Of a DNA stretch of 64,000 bases, positions 21,125 to 29,850 are shown in pieces. Under the pieces are notes generated by a model. It worked only from the letters and a program-made list of their open reading frames with translations. It was not told the origin of the DNA and made no database searches. This DNA comes from Arthrobacter rhizophilus (GTDB lineage: Bacteria > Actinomycetota > Actinomycetes > Actinomycetales > Micrococcaceae), in assembly GCF_026241105.1 (NCBI RefSeq), contig NZ_JAPFFT010000001.1, forward strand, positions 1-64,000, written 5' to 3'. Within the stretch, counting starts at the first letter, position 1; every line of letters begins with the position of its first letter. A program made the translations under genes and the position numbers.

Positions 21125-21158
21125 AACGGGGCCGGCCGGGAACAAAGCCGGCCCCGTT
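21125..21158 (+). terminator. Hairpin after the aldo/keto reductase gene
   Basis: Perfect 12-bp arms (21125-21136 and 21147-21158) with a 10-nt loop, but no U-tract. It could slow or stop transcription before ino1. Confidence 0.6.
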
Positions 21159-21167
21159 CAGGTTGGC

Positions 21168-21269
21168 TACAATGCAAAGAGCGCCGAACGGCGCTGTGCC
21201 TTTAAGACGCCGTCGTACATTCAGGTACAGACGCGCCAGGCACCTGAGGTTAGTGCTCAAAGGAGTTCC
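21168..21269 (+). promoter_or_regulatory. ino1 promoter/leader region
   Basis: A TACAAT (21168-21173) is a reasonable -10 but has no convincing -35. An inverted repeat GCGCC-GAAC-GGCGC follows at 21181-21194, where an operator would sit. AGGAG at 21261-21265 is the ribosome site for the GTG at 21270. Confidence 0.4.
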
Positions 21270-22355
21270 GTGTCTTCACATCCGATTCGTGTCGCCATTG
21301 TCGGTGTAGGTAACTGCGCCGCTTCGCTGGTCCAAGGTGTCCACTACTATCGCGATGCCGACCCCCAGGCCACGATTCCGGGTCTGATGCATGTTGAGTT
21401 CGGCAAGTACCACGTAAACGATGTCCAATTCGTCGCTGCTTTCGATGTCGACAGCAAGAAGGTCGGCCTGGACCTTGCAGACGCCATCGGCGCCAGCGAG
21501 AACAACACCATCAAGATTGCCGATGTCCCTTCTACTGGCGTGACCGTGCAGCGTGGCCACACCCTGGACGGCCTGGGCAAGTACTACCGCGAGACCATCG
21601 TCGAGGCTCCGGAAGAGGCAGTGGACATCGTCGCCGCACTGCGCGAAACCAAGGCCGACGTCATGGTCTGCTACCTGCCGGTTGGTTCCGAGGAAGCCGC
21701 GCACTTCTACGCGCAGTGCGCCATCGACGCTGGTGTTGCCTTCGTCAATGCTTTGCCCGTGTTCATTGCGGGCACCAAGGAATGGGCTGACAAGTTCACT
21801 GCCGCGGGTGTTCCGATCGTTGGCGATGACATCAAGAGCCAGATCGGCGCCACCATCACGCACCGTGTCATGGCCAAGCTCTTCGAAGACCGCGGCGTCA
21901 CCCTGGACCGCACGTACCAGCTGAACGTCGGCGGCAACATGGACTTCAAGAACATGCTGGAACGTGACCGCCTGGAGTCCAAGAAGATCTCCAAGACCCA
22001 GGCCGTGACCTCCAATGTCGAGGCCAAGCTCCACGCAGACGACGTCCACATCGGCCCGTCCGACTACGTCGCCTGGCTCGACGACCGCAAATGGGCGTTT
22101 GTCCGCCTCGAAGGCCGCAACTTTGGCGATGCTCCGGTATCGCTGGAGTACAAGCTTGAGGTTTGGGACTCCCCGAACTCCGCCGGCGTGATCATCGACG
22201 CCATCCGCGCCGCCAAGATCGGCCTGGACCGTGGTATCGGCGGCCCGCTGCTCTCGGCTTCCAGCTACTTCATGAAGTCCCCGCCCGAGCAGTTCAACGA
22301 CGACCTCGCCCGCGATAAGGTCGAGGCCTTCATCCGCGGCGACGTCGAACGTTAA
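21270..22355 (+). CDS. ino1: Inositol-3-phosphate synthase
   Basis: 361 residues. Makes 1D-myo-inositol 3-phosphate from glucose-6-phosphate using bound NAD. The Rossmann motif [11 protein letters not shown] lies at the N-terminus, typical of the short actinobacterial enzymes. GTG 21270 is chosen because it has an AGGAG 4 nt upstream; the open frame before it overlaps the previous gene. The product is the substrate of MshA, encoded 4 kb away, and also feeds phosphatidylinositol. Confidence 0.95.
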   Translation: MSSHPIRVAIVGVGNCAASLVQGVHYYRDADPQATIPGLMHVEFGKYHVNDVQFVAAFDVDSKKVGLDLADAIGASENNTIKIADVPSTGVTVQRGHTLDGLGKYYRETIVEAPEEAVDIVAALRETKADVMVCYLPVGSEEAAHFYAQCAIDAGVAFVNALPVFIAGTKEWADKFTAAGVPIVGDDIKSQIGATITHRVMAKLFEDRGVTLDRTYQLNVGGNMDFKNMLERDRLESKKISKTQAVTSNVEAKLHADDVHIGPSDYVAWLDDRKWAFVRLEGRNFGDAPVSLEYKLEVWDSPNSAGVIIDAIRAAKIGLDRGIGGPLLSASSYFMKSPPEQFNDDLARDKVEAFIRGDVER

Positions 22356-22362
22356 CCTCCCG

Positions 22363-22393
22363 CCCGACGCTCGCTCACTTCTGTCGGGTTTTT
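22363..22393 (+). terminator. ino1 terminator containing a 3'-end repeat
   Basis: CCCGAC (22363-22368) pairs with GTCGGG (22383-22388) and is followed by TTTTTG. The 14-nt loop is the GCTCGCTCACTT repeat described in the next feature, so one repeat copy sits inside the terminator loop. Confidence 0.6.
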
Positions 22394-22484
22394 GACGGAC
22401 GCTCGCTCACTTCTAAAGTGGGCGAGCGCCTGTCGTTTAACGCTCACTCACCTTGGGTGCGTCGTGCCGATGCTCGCCCACTAC
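22366..22484 (+). repeat. 3'-end repeat cluster downstream of ino1
   Basis: Copies of a short element, sense consensus (G/A)ACGC(T/C)CGCTCAC(C/T)T: 22366-22382 and 22398-22414 are identical over 17 bp and exactly 32 bp apart. Weaker copies start at 22439 and 22469, and an inverted copy at 22415-22430 pairs with the second. The last copy overlaps the stop codon of the leftward nuclease-like gene. The same element lies 3' of fhs and mshA. Confidence 0.75.
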
Positions 22485-23440
22485 ACGGCGTTTGTAAAGC
22501 CAGATGCGACGGCGGGATCCACCCAGGCTGATCGCAGCGCCTTCTTGATCTTCTTGGTTGCCAATTCGAAACCATCTGCCAAATCGTCCTTGCGGAACAC
22601 GAGCACAGTCCATCCGGCGTCTTCGAAGGCTTTGTCCCGGCGTCGATCGCTCAGTGACTGTGTCTCCACGAGGTGATGGCCGCCGTCGTACTGAATGGCG
22701 ACCCGCCTTTGACGGAAGCCCAAATCCGCCGACGGCGAGAATGGACCGGCATCCCGCAGCCTGATTTGAAGCTCGGGTTCGGGGATTCCCGCGTCTTGCA
22801 TGGCCAAGCGAAGCAAGGACTCTGGCGCAGAATCCGCCCCCACGCGCATCAGCGCCAGCGCCTGCCGGGCACGCACCACGCCTTGCAAATTCGGATGCCG
22901 CCCCACTAGGGCACGCAGCTCTTCAATGGTCGCGAACGGAGCGTCTCGCCCTTCCAAGGACTGCCGAGGGACGCGAATCAGCTCGTCGCCCATGGAGACG
23001 AGGTCGTTCAACGGCAGCAGCCTTGCCATGTCCAACCAGGTACGAGACCGCGTGCTGATCCGGATTCCGTCAGCGACCTCAACCTCGTCCCCGGCAGCGA
23101 TCACGGTATGGCCGATCACGCCTTTGCGGCGAACCCCGGGCAATGACCGGGGCTTGCTGAGATGCAGCTCAGTCGAGTCCGAGAGCCAGGGTGGAAGGCA
23201 GGAACAGCGAAGGCGGGCCGCCGTCACATGGGAGATCCAGGCGCCCGGCGTCGCGGCCGACAATACGCGGGCGGCTGACTCAAGATCGAAGTCCCAGCCG
23301 GCCGGGCGATAAAGGCCGCGGCTGACGCTTTCGATGTCGGCACGGAGGAGGCGGCCGCGCGGGACACCCTGGGCTTGAGCCTCGGCGAGCGTGAACGGTC
23401 GTGAAAATAGTTCAACGGGAAGGGCAAACTCGTTTCGCAT
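22481..23440 (-). CDS. Vsr-like (DUF559-type) endonuclease-fold protein
   Basis: About 319 residues from the ATG at 23440 (a TTG lies 18 bp upstream). Function unknown. The N-terminal third resembles AbiEi-like winged-helix proteins (residues about 1-90). The C-terminal 110 residues have the Vsr/DUF559 fold pattern: Ala-Asp-Leu-Gly-Phe, then Ala-Ile-Gln-Tyr-Asp-Gly-Gly-His-His, then Asp-Arg-Arg-Arg-Asp and Val-Phe-Arg. Where relatives often have Glu before Tyr-Asp-Gly, this one has Gln. TAACAAT lies 6 nt before the ATG, so it is probably leaderless. Flanked on both sides by the 32-bp-period repeats. Confidence 0.65.
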   Translation of the reverse strand: MRNEFALPVELFSRPFTLAEAQAQGVPRGRLLRADIESVSRGLYRPAGWDFDLESAARVLSAATPGAWISHVTAARLRCSCLPPWLSDSTELHLSKPRSLPGVRRKGVIGHTVIAAGDEVEVADGIRISTRSRTWLDMARLLPLNDLVSMGDELIRVPRQSLEGRDAPFATIEELRALVGRHPNLQGVVRARQALALMRVGADSAPESLLRLAMQDAGIPEPELQIRLRDAGPFSPSADLGFRQRRVAIQYDGGHHLVETQSLSDRRRDKAFEDAGWTVLVFRKDDLADGFELATKKIKKALRSAWVDPAVASGFTNAV

Positions 23441-23479
23441 ACCCGCATTGTTACTCAAACGGCCGGGTGCCCGCAGAAG

Positions 23480-23488
23480 TTATCCACA
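23480..23488 (+). promoter_or_regulatory. Consensus DnaA-box sequence
   Basis: TTATCCACA, identical to the DnaA-box consensus, 40 bp upstream of the nuclease-like gene. A single 9-mer can occur by chance but is rarer in a high-GC genome. Confidence 0.4.
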
Positions 23489-23554
23489 GGCTCGGGATTC
23501 GGTCGATGGATGGGCATAGGGACGAGGCAAGAGTGCGCGAGCGTTTCCCGAATC

Positions 23555-23608
23555 GGCGTCATAGGTGAGCGGGCGTCTCAGACAAAGGCGTCATAGGTGA
23601 GCGGGCGT
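23555..23608 (-). repeat. 3'-end repeat pair downstream of fhs
   Basis: Two perfect 22-bp copies (23555-23576 and 23587-23608) exactly 32 bp apart, containing ATAGGTGAGCGGGCGT on the plus strand. The nearer copy abuts the fhs stop codon, so on the fhs strand the mRNA reads TAA then CGCCCGCTCACCTAT. Confidence 0.85.
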
Positions 23609-25302
23609 TAGAAGAGGCCCACCGGATTGCCGTGCTCATCCACGTCCATGCGCATCGCGGCCGGCTCCTTAGGTAATCCCGGCATCGTCATGACCGCACC
23701 GGTGAGCGCGACAATGAATCCCGCCCCGGTCTTGGGGATCAGCTCTCGCACGTGCACCGTGAAACCCTTGGGGGCGCCCAACTGCGAGGCATCGTCGGTG
23801 AATGAATACTGCGTCTTTGCCATGCAAACCGGCATTCCACTCCAGCCATTCTTCCGGATGTCCGCCAAGCGCCTGAGCGCAGGGACCGAGAACTCCACCC
23901 CGTCGGCACCATAGATTTCCTGCACGATCGTGCGGATCTTGTCCTCCACGGACAGGCTCAGAGGATACAAATGCCGGAAGTCCGACGGCGTTGCTGCCGC
24001 CACCGCCGCGGCGACCTTCGCCGCGAGCTCGTCACCGCCGTCGCCCCCTCCACCCCGACCCCAGACATCGGCTACCGCAGCCTGCACTCCCTCCCGGGCG
24101 CACCAGGCCAGCAGCCATTCGAGCTCTTCCGACGTATCGGTGGCGAACTTGTTGATCGCGATAACCGGTGTGACGCCGAACTTCTCGACATTGTGCACGT
24201 GCCGTTTGAGGTTCTCGACGCCGGCCGCGAGCGCCTCGACGTTCGGCTCCGTGAGCAGTTCCTTCGGGACGCCGCCTTGCATCTTGAGCGCCCTGATAGT
24301 CGCCACGACGACGACGGCGGAGGGCGCCACGTCTGCGATGCGAGCCTTGATGTCCATGTACTTTTCGGCGCCAAGATCGGCACCGAATCCAGCTTCCGTG
24401 ACCACGATGTCTGCGAGCTGTTGGGCCGTTCGCGTGGCAATGAGCGAGTTGCAGCCATGAGCGATGTTGGCGAACGGGCCTCCGTGGACCAGCGCAGGGG
24501 TTCCCGCGATGGTCTGCACGAGGTTCGGTTTGATGGCGTCCTTGAGCAGCATCGTCAGTGCGCCCTGGACCCCCAGATCGGCCACGCTGACTGGAAGCCG
24601 ATCGTAGCTGTATCCGAAAGTGATCCGGCCCAGGCGCTCGCGGAGATCGTCCAGATCCGTGGCGAGGCAAAAGACGGCCATGATCTCGGAAGCCACGGTG
24701 ATGTCGAAACCGTCCTGCCGCGGTACACCTTGAGCAGGGCCGCCCAAGCCGATGATGACCTCCCGGAGGGATCGGTCATTCATATCGAGGACCCGCTTGA
24801 AGGTCATGCGACGGGGATCGATGTTGAGCTCGTTGCCTTGGAAGATGTGGTTGTCCACGAGCGCCATGAGGGCGTTGTTGGCCGAGGTGATCGCGTGGAA
24901 GTCGCCTGTGAAATGCAGGTTGATCTCGTCCATCGGAAGAACCTGGGAGTAGCCGCCACCGGTCGCTCCTCCCTTCATGCCCAGGATCGGACCAAGGGAC
25001 GGTTCGCGCAGTGCGATCATCACCCGGTGACCGGCCCGTGCCAAGGAATCGGCGAGGCCCACCGTCGTGGTGGACTTTCCCTCACCTGCCGGAGTCGGGG
25101 ACATGGCCGAAACGAGGACTATCTTGCCAGCGCGCTTGGCTTCAGGGAGATGCAGCTTGGCGGGATCGACTTTCGCTTTGAACCGACCGTAAAGCTCCAG
25201 GGCATCGACATTGATCCCGGCCCGCTCCGCGATCTCCTCGATGGGACGTATGGCTGCGTTCTGGGCAATTTCAAGGTCGCTCAAGATCCTGTTTTCAGAC
25301 AT
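23608..25302 (-). CDS. fhs: Formate--tetrahydrofolate ligase
   Basis: 564 residues. ATP-dependent synthesis of 10-formyl-THF from formate. The P-loop [11 protein letters not shown] lies near residue 62, and the [10 protein letters not shown] loop follows. ATG 25302 with GAGGACA a few nt upstream is preferred over a start 39 bp further out, and it begins the conserved helix. A 5-FTHF cyclo-ligase in the same one-carbon pathway lies at 55.4 kb. Confidence 0.95.
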   Translation of the reverse strand: MSENRILSDLEIAQNAAIRPIEEIAERAGINVDALELYGRFKAKVDPAKLHLPEAKRAGKIVLVSAMSPTPAGEGKSTTTVGLADSLARAGHRVMIALREPSLGPILGMKGGATGGGYSQVLPMDEINLHFTGDFHAITSANNALMALVDNHIFQGNELNIDPRRMTFKRVLDMNDRSLREVIIGLGGPAQGVPRQDGFDITVASEIMAVFCLATDLDDLRERLGRITFGYSYDRLPVSVADLGVQGALTMLLKDAIKPNLVQTIAGTPALVHGGPFANIAHGCNSLIATRTAQQLADIVVTEAGFGADLGAEKYMDIKARIADVAPSAVVVVATIRALKMQGGVPKELLTEPNVEALAAGVENLKRHVHNVEKFGVTPVIAINKFATDTSEELEWLLAWCAREGVQAAVADVWGRGGGGDGGDELAAKVAAAVAAATPSDFRHLYPLSLSVEDKIRTIVQEIYGADGVEFSVPALRRLADIRKNGWSGMPVCMAKTQYSFTDDASQLGAPKGFTVHVRELIPKTGAGFIVALTGAVMTMPGLPKEPAAMRMDVDEHGNPVGLF

Positions 25303-25359
25303 CTTTGTCCTCAGCTCTGTACGGAATACTGTGCGCGACAATCTATCAGGCGAGTCCCC

Positions 25360-25439
25360 ATAGGTGAGCGAGGGTTTGGAGGATGGGGCTAATAGGTGAG
25401 CGGGCGTCGTCGGGATTGCCGATATAGGTGAGCGGGCGT
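25360..25439 (-). repeat. 3'-end repeat triplet downstream of mshA
   Basis: Three copies of ATAGGTGAGCG(G/A)G(C/G)GT at 25360-25375, 25392-25407 and 25424-25439, each exactly 32 bp apart with unrelated 16-bp spacers. The last copy ends one base before the mshA stop codon. Confidence 0.85.
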
Positions 25440-26684
25440 TTAGCTTGGGCGGACCAGGACGGCGCCGATGGCCGCTTGGTAGCTCTCAAGAGCAATGGCC
25501 GCCGTCCTCTGCCAGCCGAAGGCTTCCGCATGTACGGCAGCCGCGCGGCCCATGTCTTCCCGGGTGCGGGAATCGTCGTACAAGGCTTCGATGACGTCGG
25601 CCCAGCGAGACGGATCGTGGCCGTCCACCAAAATACCTGTCCGCCCATCCGCAATGGCTCGGGACAGCCCGCCCACGTTGGCGGCCACCACCGGGGTGCC
25701 GCATGCCTGGGCCTCAAGTGCAACAAGCCCAAACGATTCGCTGAAGGAGGGCATCACCACGACGTCGGCCGAGCGGAACCAGGCCGCCAGCTTCGGGGCC
25801 TTGACCGGCGCCCGGTGGGTTACGACGTCTTCGAGTCCCGCGGCCGCAATGAAGGACTGCAGGTTGAAGTCCTTGGCACCGCTTAGTGCGCCCAGGATGG
25901 TCAGCTCAAGGTCGATATCGGGCCGCCGCTTGCGGAGGACTCCGGCGGCTTCGATGAAGACCTGCGGACCCTTGAGCCGTTGGATGCGTCCGGCGAACAG
26001 GAGGTGGAAACTGCCGGGCCGCACGCCGAGCTCGGCACGGGACCGGGCCCGGAACGCCGGAGTGAACACGGTGAGGTCAACGCCTGGGGGTGCGACGTCG
26101 ATGTGGTCGAAATCGGCGTCGTAATGCGATACCAGTTCCTGGGCCTCGGCTGGGGTGTTGGCTACGAGGCGCGTTGCCCCCTCCACGATCCTGTGCTCTC
26201 CGTCTTCCCGCAGTCGCGGTTCGGGGCGTTCGCCGGATTGCAGCACGAGGTTCTTGACCTTGGCCATGGTGTGCATCGTATGGATCAGCGGTACGTTCCA
26301 CAGCGCCGAGAGTTCCAGACCGGCCACACCGGACACCCAGTAGTGCGAATGGATGGCGTCGTAGCGGCCGTGCGGCTGCCGTTGCCGGATCCTCTCGATT
26401 TCGGCAACCATGGTGTGGAGGAGCTCGGGAAGCTCCTCTTTGGGCAGCTTCCGGGGCGGCCCCGCCAAGACGTTGTGGACGCAGACACCGGGACCGGGGT
26501 GTTCGACGGCGGGTTGCTCGGTGGACGTTGAACGCGTGAAAATCTCTACTTCCACGCCGAGATCGGCCAGCGCCATGGCCAGGGCCCGGACGTAGACATT
26601 CATGCCGCCGGCATCGCCGGAACCGGGCTGTTCCATAGGGGAGGTGTGGAGGGACAGGAACGCCACGCGACGGATCATCGACAC
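25440..26684 (-). CDS. mshA: D-inositol-3-phosphate glycosyltransferase
   Basis: 414 residues, GT4. Joins GlcNAc from UDP-GlcNAc to inositol-3-phosphate, the first step of mycothiol synthesis. The N-terminal [10 protein letters not shown] is the MshA donor/acceptor loop. The GT-B C-domain has [11 protein letters not shown] and Ser-Phe-Ser-Glu-Ser-Phe-Gly. GTG 26684 is favoured because AGGAGG is centred 6-11 nt upstream; ATG at 26678 is the alternative. Other mycothiol genes are not in this window. Confidence 0.95.
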   Translation of the reverse strand: MSMIRRVAFLSLHTSPMEQPGSGDAGGMNVYVRALAMALADLGVEVEIFTRSTSTEQPAVEHPGPGVCVHNVLAGPPRKLPKEELPELLHTMVAEIERIRQRQPHGRYDAIHSHYWVSGVAGLELSALWNVPLIHTMHTMAKVKNLVLQSGERPEPRLREDGEHRIVEGATRLVANTPAEAQELVSHYDADFDHIDVAPPGVDLTVFTPAFRARSRAELGVRPGSFHLLFAGRIQRLKGPQVFIEAAGVLRKRRPDIDLELTILGALSGAKDFNLQSFIAAAGLEDVVTHRAPVKAPKLAAWFRSADVVVMPSFSESFGLVALEAQACGTPVVAANVGGLSRAIADGRTGILVDGHDPSRWADVIEALYDDSRTREDMGRAAAVHAEAFGWQRTAAIALESYQAAIGAVLVRPS

Positions 26685-26782
26685 GGCCTACCTCCTGTAC
26701 CCAACGATCAATTCAACAAGTTCTGCGAGGCGCAACCTTCCTGCGCCTCAGCGAAAACACTACTCCTGACATCCGAGGCGTC

Positions 26783-26850
26783 GCAGCCCGGCCAACACGC
26801 TGGACAGTGCGCCAGCGCAGCCCGGCCAGCACGGTGACCAGCGCACCAAC
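26783..26850. repeat. 34-bp tandem duplication upstream of an acetyltransferase gene
   Basis: Two directly adjacent 34-bp copies (26783-26816, 26817-26850), 27 of 34 positions identical, both starting GCAGCCCGGCCA. They lie between mshA and the promoter of the next gene and have no obvious coding role. Confidence 0.75.
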
Positions 26851-26876
26851 GCAAATTGGCTGCTACCGTAACGGGC

Positions 26877-27407
26877 GTGAGCCAATCAAACAGCGAAGCA
26901 GCAACGGCACCAGCCGCAAAATACGAGATCCGGCCGGCGCAGGCAAGCGACTGGCCGGGGATCTGGGCTGTTCTTGAACCCGTGATCCGTGCGGGGGAGA
27001 CCTTCACCTGGGATCGGGACACGTCCGAAGAAACGGCGCGGAGCAAATGGTTCAAGGAAGCTCCCGGCCAAACTTTTGTGGCGGTGCGCGACGGCGAGGT
27101 GCTGGGTACCGGTGAACTGCACGCCAACCAGGGCGGCGGAGGAAGCCACGTGGCCAACGCCGGCTACATGGTCCACGCCAATCACGGAGGGCAGGGCATC
27201 GCACGAGCACTTTGTGCCTATTCTTTGGCTGCCGCCCGGGACTCCGGGTTCAAGGCTATGCAGTTCAACGCCGTCGTCGAGAGCAACGTCCGCGCGGTGG
27301 GCCTGTGGCAGTCCATGGGCTTCCGCATCCTGGCGACTATTCCCGGGGCCTTCCAGCACCCAGCCCTTGGCTATGTAGGCCTGCACGTCATGTACCAGGA
27401 GCTCTAG
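26877..27407 (+). CDS. GNAT family N-acetyltransferase
   Basis: About 176 residues. A GNAT fold: the acetyl-CoA-binding region is Val-His-Ala-Asn-His-Gly-Gly-Gln-Gly-Ile-Ala-Arg-Ala-Leu, followed by Gln-Phe-Asn-Ala-Val-Val-Glu-Ser-Asn and a Trp-Gln-Ser-Met-Gly-Phe strand. Substrate unknown. GTG 26877 has a TACCGT hexamer 7 nt upstream and no Shine-Dalgarno, so the mRNA is probably leaderless; a TTG 21 bp earlier is less likely. Confidence 0.85.
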   Translation: MSQSNSEAATAPAAKYEIRPAQASDWPGIWAVLEPVIRAGETFTWDRDTSEETARSKWFKEAPGQTFVAVRDGEVLGTGELHANQGGGGSHVANAGYMVHANHGGQGIARALCAYSLAAARDSGFKAMQFNAVVESNVRAVGLWQSMGFRILATIPGAFQHPALGYVGLHVMYQEL

Positions 27408-27484
27408 GGCCCAAGCCGTGATCAGGGGAGGACCCGCCCTCCGAAGGCTATGCACATACGTGACTGCGGCGTAGTCTGCGGTGC

Positions 27485-28591
27485 ATGGACGCAACGCCCA
27501 GGGCTGGATTCGATCCCCTCGCCGCCATCCGCGGAGATGCGAACGGCGCAGGGGATGATTCCGGCTGCGACCTCCTTCTGACGGGCACCGTCTTCCAGGA
27601 CATCATCTTCACCGGACTGGACCATAGTCCGGAACCGGGGACAGAGGTGTGGAGCCAAGGCATGGGCACATGCCCCGGCGGCGTGGCCAACCAAGCCATC
27701 GCGGCCGCACGGCTTGGGCTGAGGACGAGCCTGGCGGCGGCCTTCGGAGATGACGGGTACGGGGACTTCAACTGGCGGATCCTCGAGAGCCAGGAGCACG
27801 TGGATCTCTCCCTCTCGAGGAGGTTTGAGGGCTGGCATTCCCCGGTCACCGTTTCCTTGTGCCTCGATCACGATCGTTCCATGGTCACTCACGGACACCC
27901 CGCGCCCATGAGCGCATCCGAATTGATTGGCGAGCCTCCCAGGGCGCTAGCCGCCGTCGCGGATCTGGGCGAGGAACCAGAGCCCTGGATGCTTGCGGCG
28001 AGCAAAGCCGGCGTCAAACTCTTCGGCGACGCAGGATGGGACCCCACTGGGCAATGGTCGTCGAAGCGGCTTGACCAGCTCAGCAATTTCCACGCCTTCA
28101 TGCCCAACCAGCGGGAAGCGATGGCCTTCACCGGCAAGGACAATCCGTGGTCTGCGCTTTATGCGCTCGCCGACCGCGTTCCAGTGGCCGTAGTGACGCT
28201 CGGAGCCCAAGGGGCTATGGCTGTGGATTCCGAAACCGGTGAGGAGGAATGGGTGCCGTCCCTTCCGGTGACGGCATACGACCCCACGGGTGCAGGTGAC
28301 TGCTTCGGCGCGTCGTTCGTTGTGGGCTGCCTGGCGGGGTGGCCCTTGGGGGACAGGCTCCGCTTCGCCAACCTTTGCGCCGCGTTGGCGGTACAGGAGG
28401 TGGGAGGCTCGTTGGCTGCTCCCGGCTGGGGTGACATCGCCGATTGGTGGCAGCGGGCCAACGCCCGGCGGGAGCGGCAGTCCAGCCAATGGCTCAAACG
28501 GTTCGCGTTCCTGGAAGACATTGTCCGTGACGTGCCGCCCGGAGCGCAGCGGCGTGCATCGGCCACTATCGCCCACAACTCCGACGCCTGA
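27485..28591 (+). CDS. PfkB/ribokinase-family sugar kinase
   Basis: 368 residues. The first PfkB signature region contains Gly-Gly-Val-Ala-Asn-Gln-Ala-Ile-Ala-Ala-Ala-Arg-Leu-Gly. The second is Asp-Pro-Thr-Gly-Ala-Gly-Asp-Cys-Phe-Gly-Ala-Ser, with the catalytic Asp. An extra N-terminal 25 residues precede the domain, and a Trp-rich C-terminal tail (about 300-345) is unusual. The sugar cannot be told from sequence. TAGTCT lies 7 nt before the ATG: probably leaderless. Confidence 0.85.
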   Translation: MDATPRAGFDPLAAIRGDANGAGDDSGCDLLLTGTVFQDIIFTGLDHSPEPGTEVWSQGMGTCPGGVANQAIAAARLGLRTSLAAAFGDDGYGDFNWRILESQEHVDLSLSRRFEGWHSPVTVSLCLDHDRSMVTHGHPAPMSASELIGEPPRALAAVADLGEEPEPWMLAASKAGVKLFGDAGWDPTGQWSSKRLDQLSNFHAFMPNQREAMAFTGKDNPWSALYALADRVPVAVVTLGAQGAMAVDSETGEEEWVPSLPVTAYDPTGAGDCFGASFVVGCLAGWPLGDRLRFANLCAALAVQEVGGSLAAPGWGDIADWWQRANARRERQSSQWLKRFAFLEDIVRDVPPGAQRRASATIAHNSDA

Positions 28592-28632
28592 GCTGCGCTG
28601 ACCTCCGGGCAATCCCTGTGCCGCGGCGGCAC

Positions 28633-28645
28633 TAGAATCGTGAGG
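28633..28645 (+). promoter_or_regulatory. alr -10 element and leaderless start
   Basis: TAGAAT (28633-28638) is followed by 6 nt and then the GTG start codon, so transcription should begin on or beside the GTG. Confidence 0.6.
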
Positions 28646-29850
28646 TGACTTACGAAGCAGCTGCCAGTTTCGAGCCCGCGACGAAATCGGGTTCGGCAAC
28701 GGTCCTCGAACGATCAGCCGTCATCGACTTGGACGCTGTCCGGCACAATGTGCGCCAATTCGTGGCTATCGCGTCGCCCGCCAACGTCATGGCCGTGGTC
28801 AAGGCCGATGCCTACGGACATGGAGCCATCCAGGTGGCACGCGCGGCCCTGGACGCCGGTGCCCGCTGGCTCGGCGTCGCCCATATTTCGGAGGCGCTGG
28901 CGCTCCGCGCCGCAGGAATCGACGCACCCCTGCTGGCGTGGTTGCACACCACCGAAAGCAACTTCCAGGCGGCAGTTGCCGCCGGCGTCGACGTCGGGAT
29001 TTCCGGCTGGGAACTGGACGCCGTGGTCGCTGCGGCACGCGAACAGGAACGTCCGGCCCGCATTCACTTGAAGGTGGACACAGGCTTGGGGCGCAATGGC
29101 TCCACGATCGACCAATGGGACAAATTGGTGGGCCAGGCCATGGAATACCAGGACGAAGGCCTCCTCCGCGTAGTGGGGATCTTCTCTCATTTGGCTGTCG
29201 CCGATGAACCCCACCGCCCGGAAACCGATGAGCAATTGGCGGCCTTCCGGGAAGCGATCGCCGTGGCCGAGGACGCCGGGGTGGACACGGAAGTGCGGCA
29301 TTTGGCCAACACGCCGGCCACGCTTTCCCGCCCGGACGCCCACTTCGACCTCGTCCGCGTGGGGCTCGGACTCTACGGACTGTCCCCTTTCGAAGGTCAA
29401 AGCTCCGCGGAGTTGGGCCTCCGACCCGCCATGACCGTCCGCACCCTTGTCTCCAACTGCAAACGAGTGCCCGAGGGTCAAGGCGTGTCTTACGGACTCA
29501 ATTATCGGACTTCCAGCGAGAGCACCCTGGGCCTCATCCCGCTCGGCTACGCCGACGGCGTGCCGCGCATCGCCACCGGCGGCCCGGTGCGCGTCAACGG
29601 AGTCAACTACCCCGTTGTCGGGCGGATTGCCATGGACCAGATGGTCATTGACCTCGGGAATGTGGGTGCTGAGGCAGCGAGTTTGCTGGGTGCTGAAGCC
29701 GTCATGTTTGGCGATGGCGCCGACGGTGGCCCGACGGCGGACGACTGGGCGGCCGCGGCGGGCACCAACAACTACGAGATCGTCACCCGCATCAGCCCCC
29801 GGGTCCCGCGGATCTACATTAATGAGGCTCCGGGAGCGGATGCCCGGTGA
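28645..29850 (+). CDS. alr: Alanine racemase
   Basis: 401 residues, PLP-dependent. Supplies D-alanine for peptidoglycan. The PLP lysine is in Val-Val-Lys-Ala-Asp-Ala-Tyr-Gly-His-Gly (about residue 53), and the opposing catalytic Tyr is in Gly-Val-Ser-Tyr-Gly-Leu-Asn-Tyr. GTG start, beginning GTGACTTACGA. Overlaps tsaE by 4 bp and heads the alr-tsaE-tsaB-rimI-tsaD operon typical of actinobacteria. Confidence 0.96.
   Translation: MTYEAAASFEPATKSGSATVLERSAVIDLDAVRHNVRQFVAIASPANVMAVVKADAYGHGAIQVARAALDAGARWLGVAHISEALALRAAGIDAPLLAWLHTTESNFQAAVAAGVDVGISGWELDAVVAAAREQERPARIHLKVDTGLGRNGSTIDQWDKLVGQAMEYQDEGLLRVVGIFSHLAVADEPHRPETDEQLAAFREAIAVAEDAGVDTEVRHLANTPATLSRPDAHFDLVRVGLGLYGLSPFEGQSSAELGLRPAMTVRTLVSNCKRVPEGQGVSYGLNYRTSSESTLGLIPLGYADGVPRIATGGPVRVNGVNYPVVGRIAMDQMVIDLGNVGAEAASLLGAEAVMFGDGADGGPTADDWAAAAGTNNYEIVTRISPRVPRIYINEAPGADAR

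Noticed and set aside
21181..21194. Riboswitch before ino1
   Set aside because: Only a short GCGCC/GGCGC inverted repeat is visible; no known aptamer pattern.
21054..21269. N-terminal extension of ino1 overlapping the aldo/keto reductase gene
   Set aside because: It includes a hairpin and lacks family similarity; GTG 21270 has its own ribosome site.
22363..25439. CRISPR array
   Set aside because: Repeats are 16-22 bp with 2-4 copies per cluster, spacers are 10-16 bp, copies are split by housekeeping genes, and no cas gene is present.
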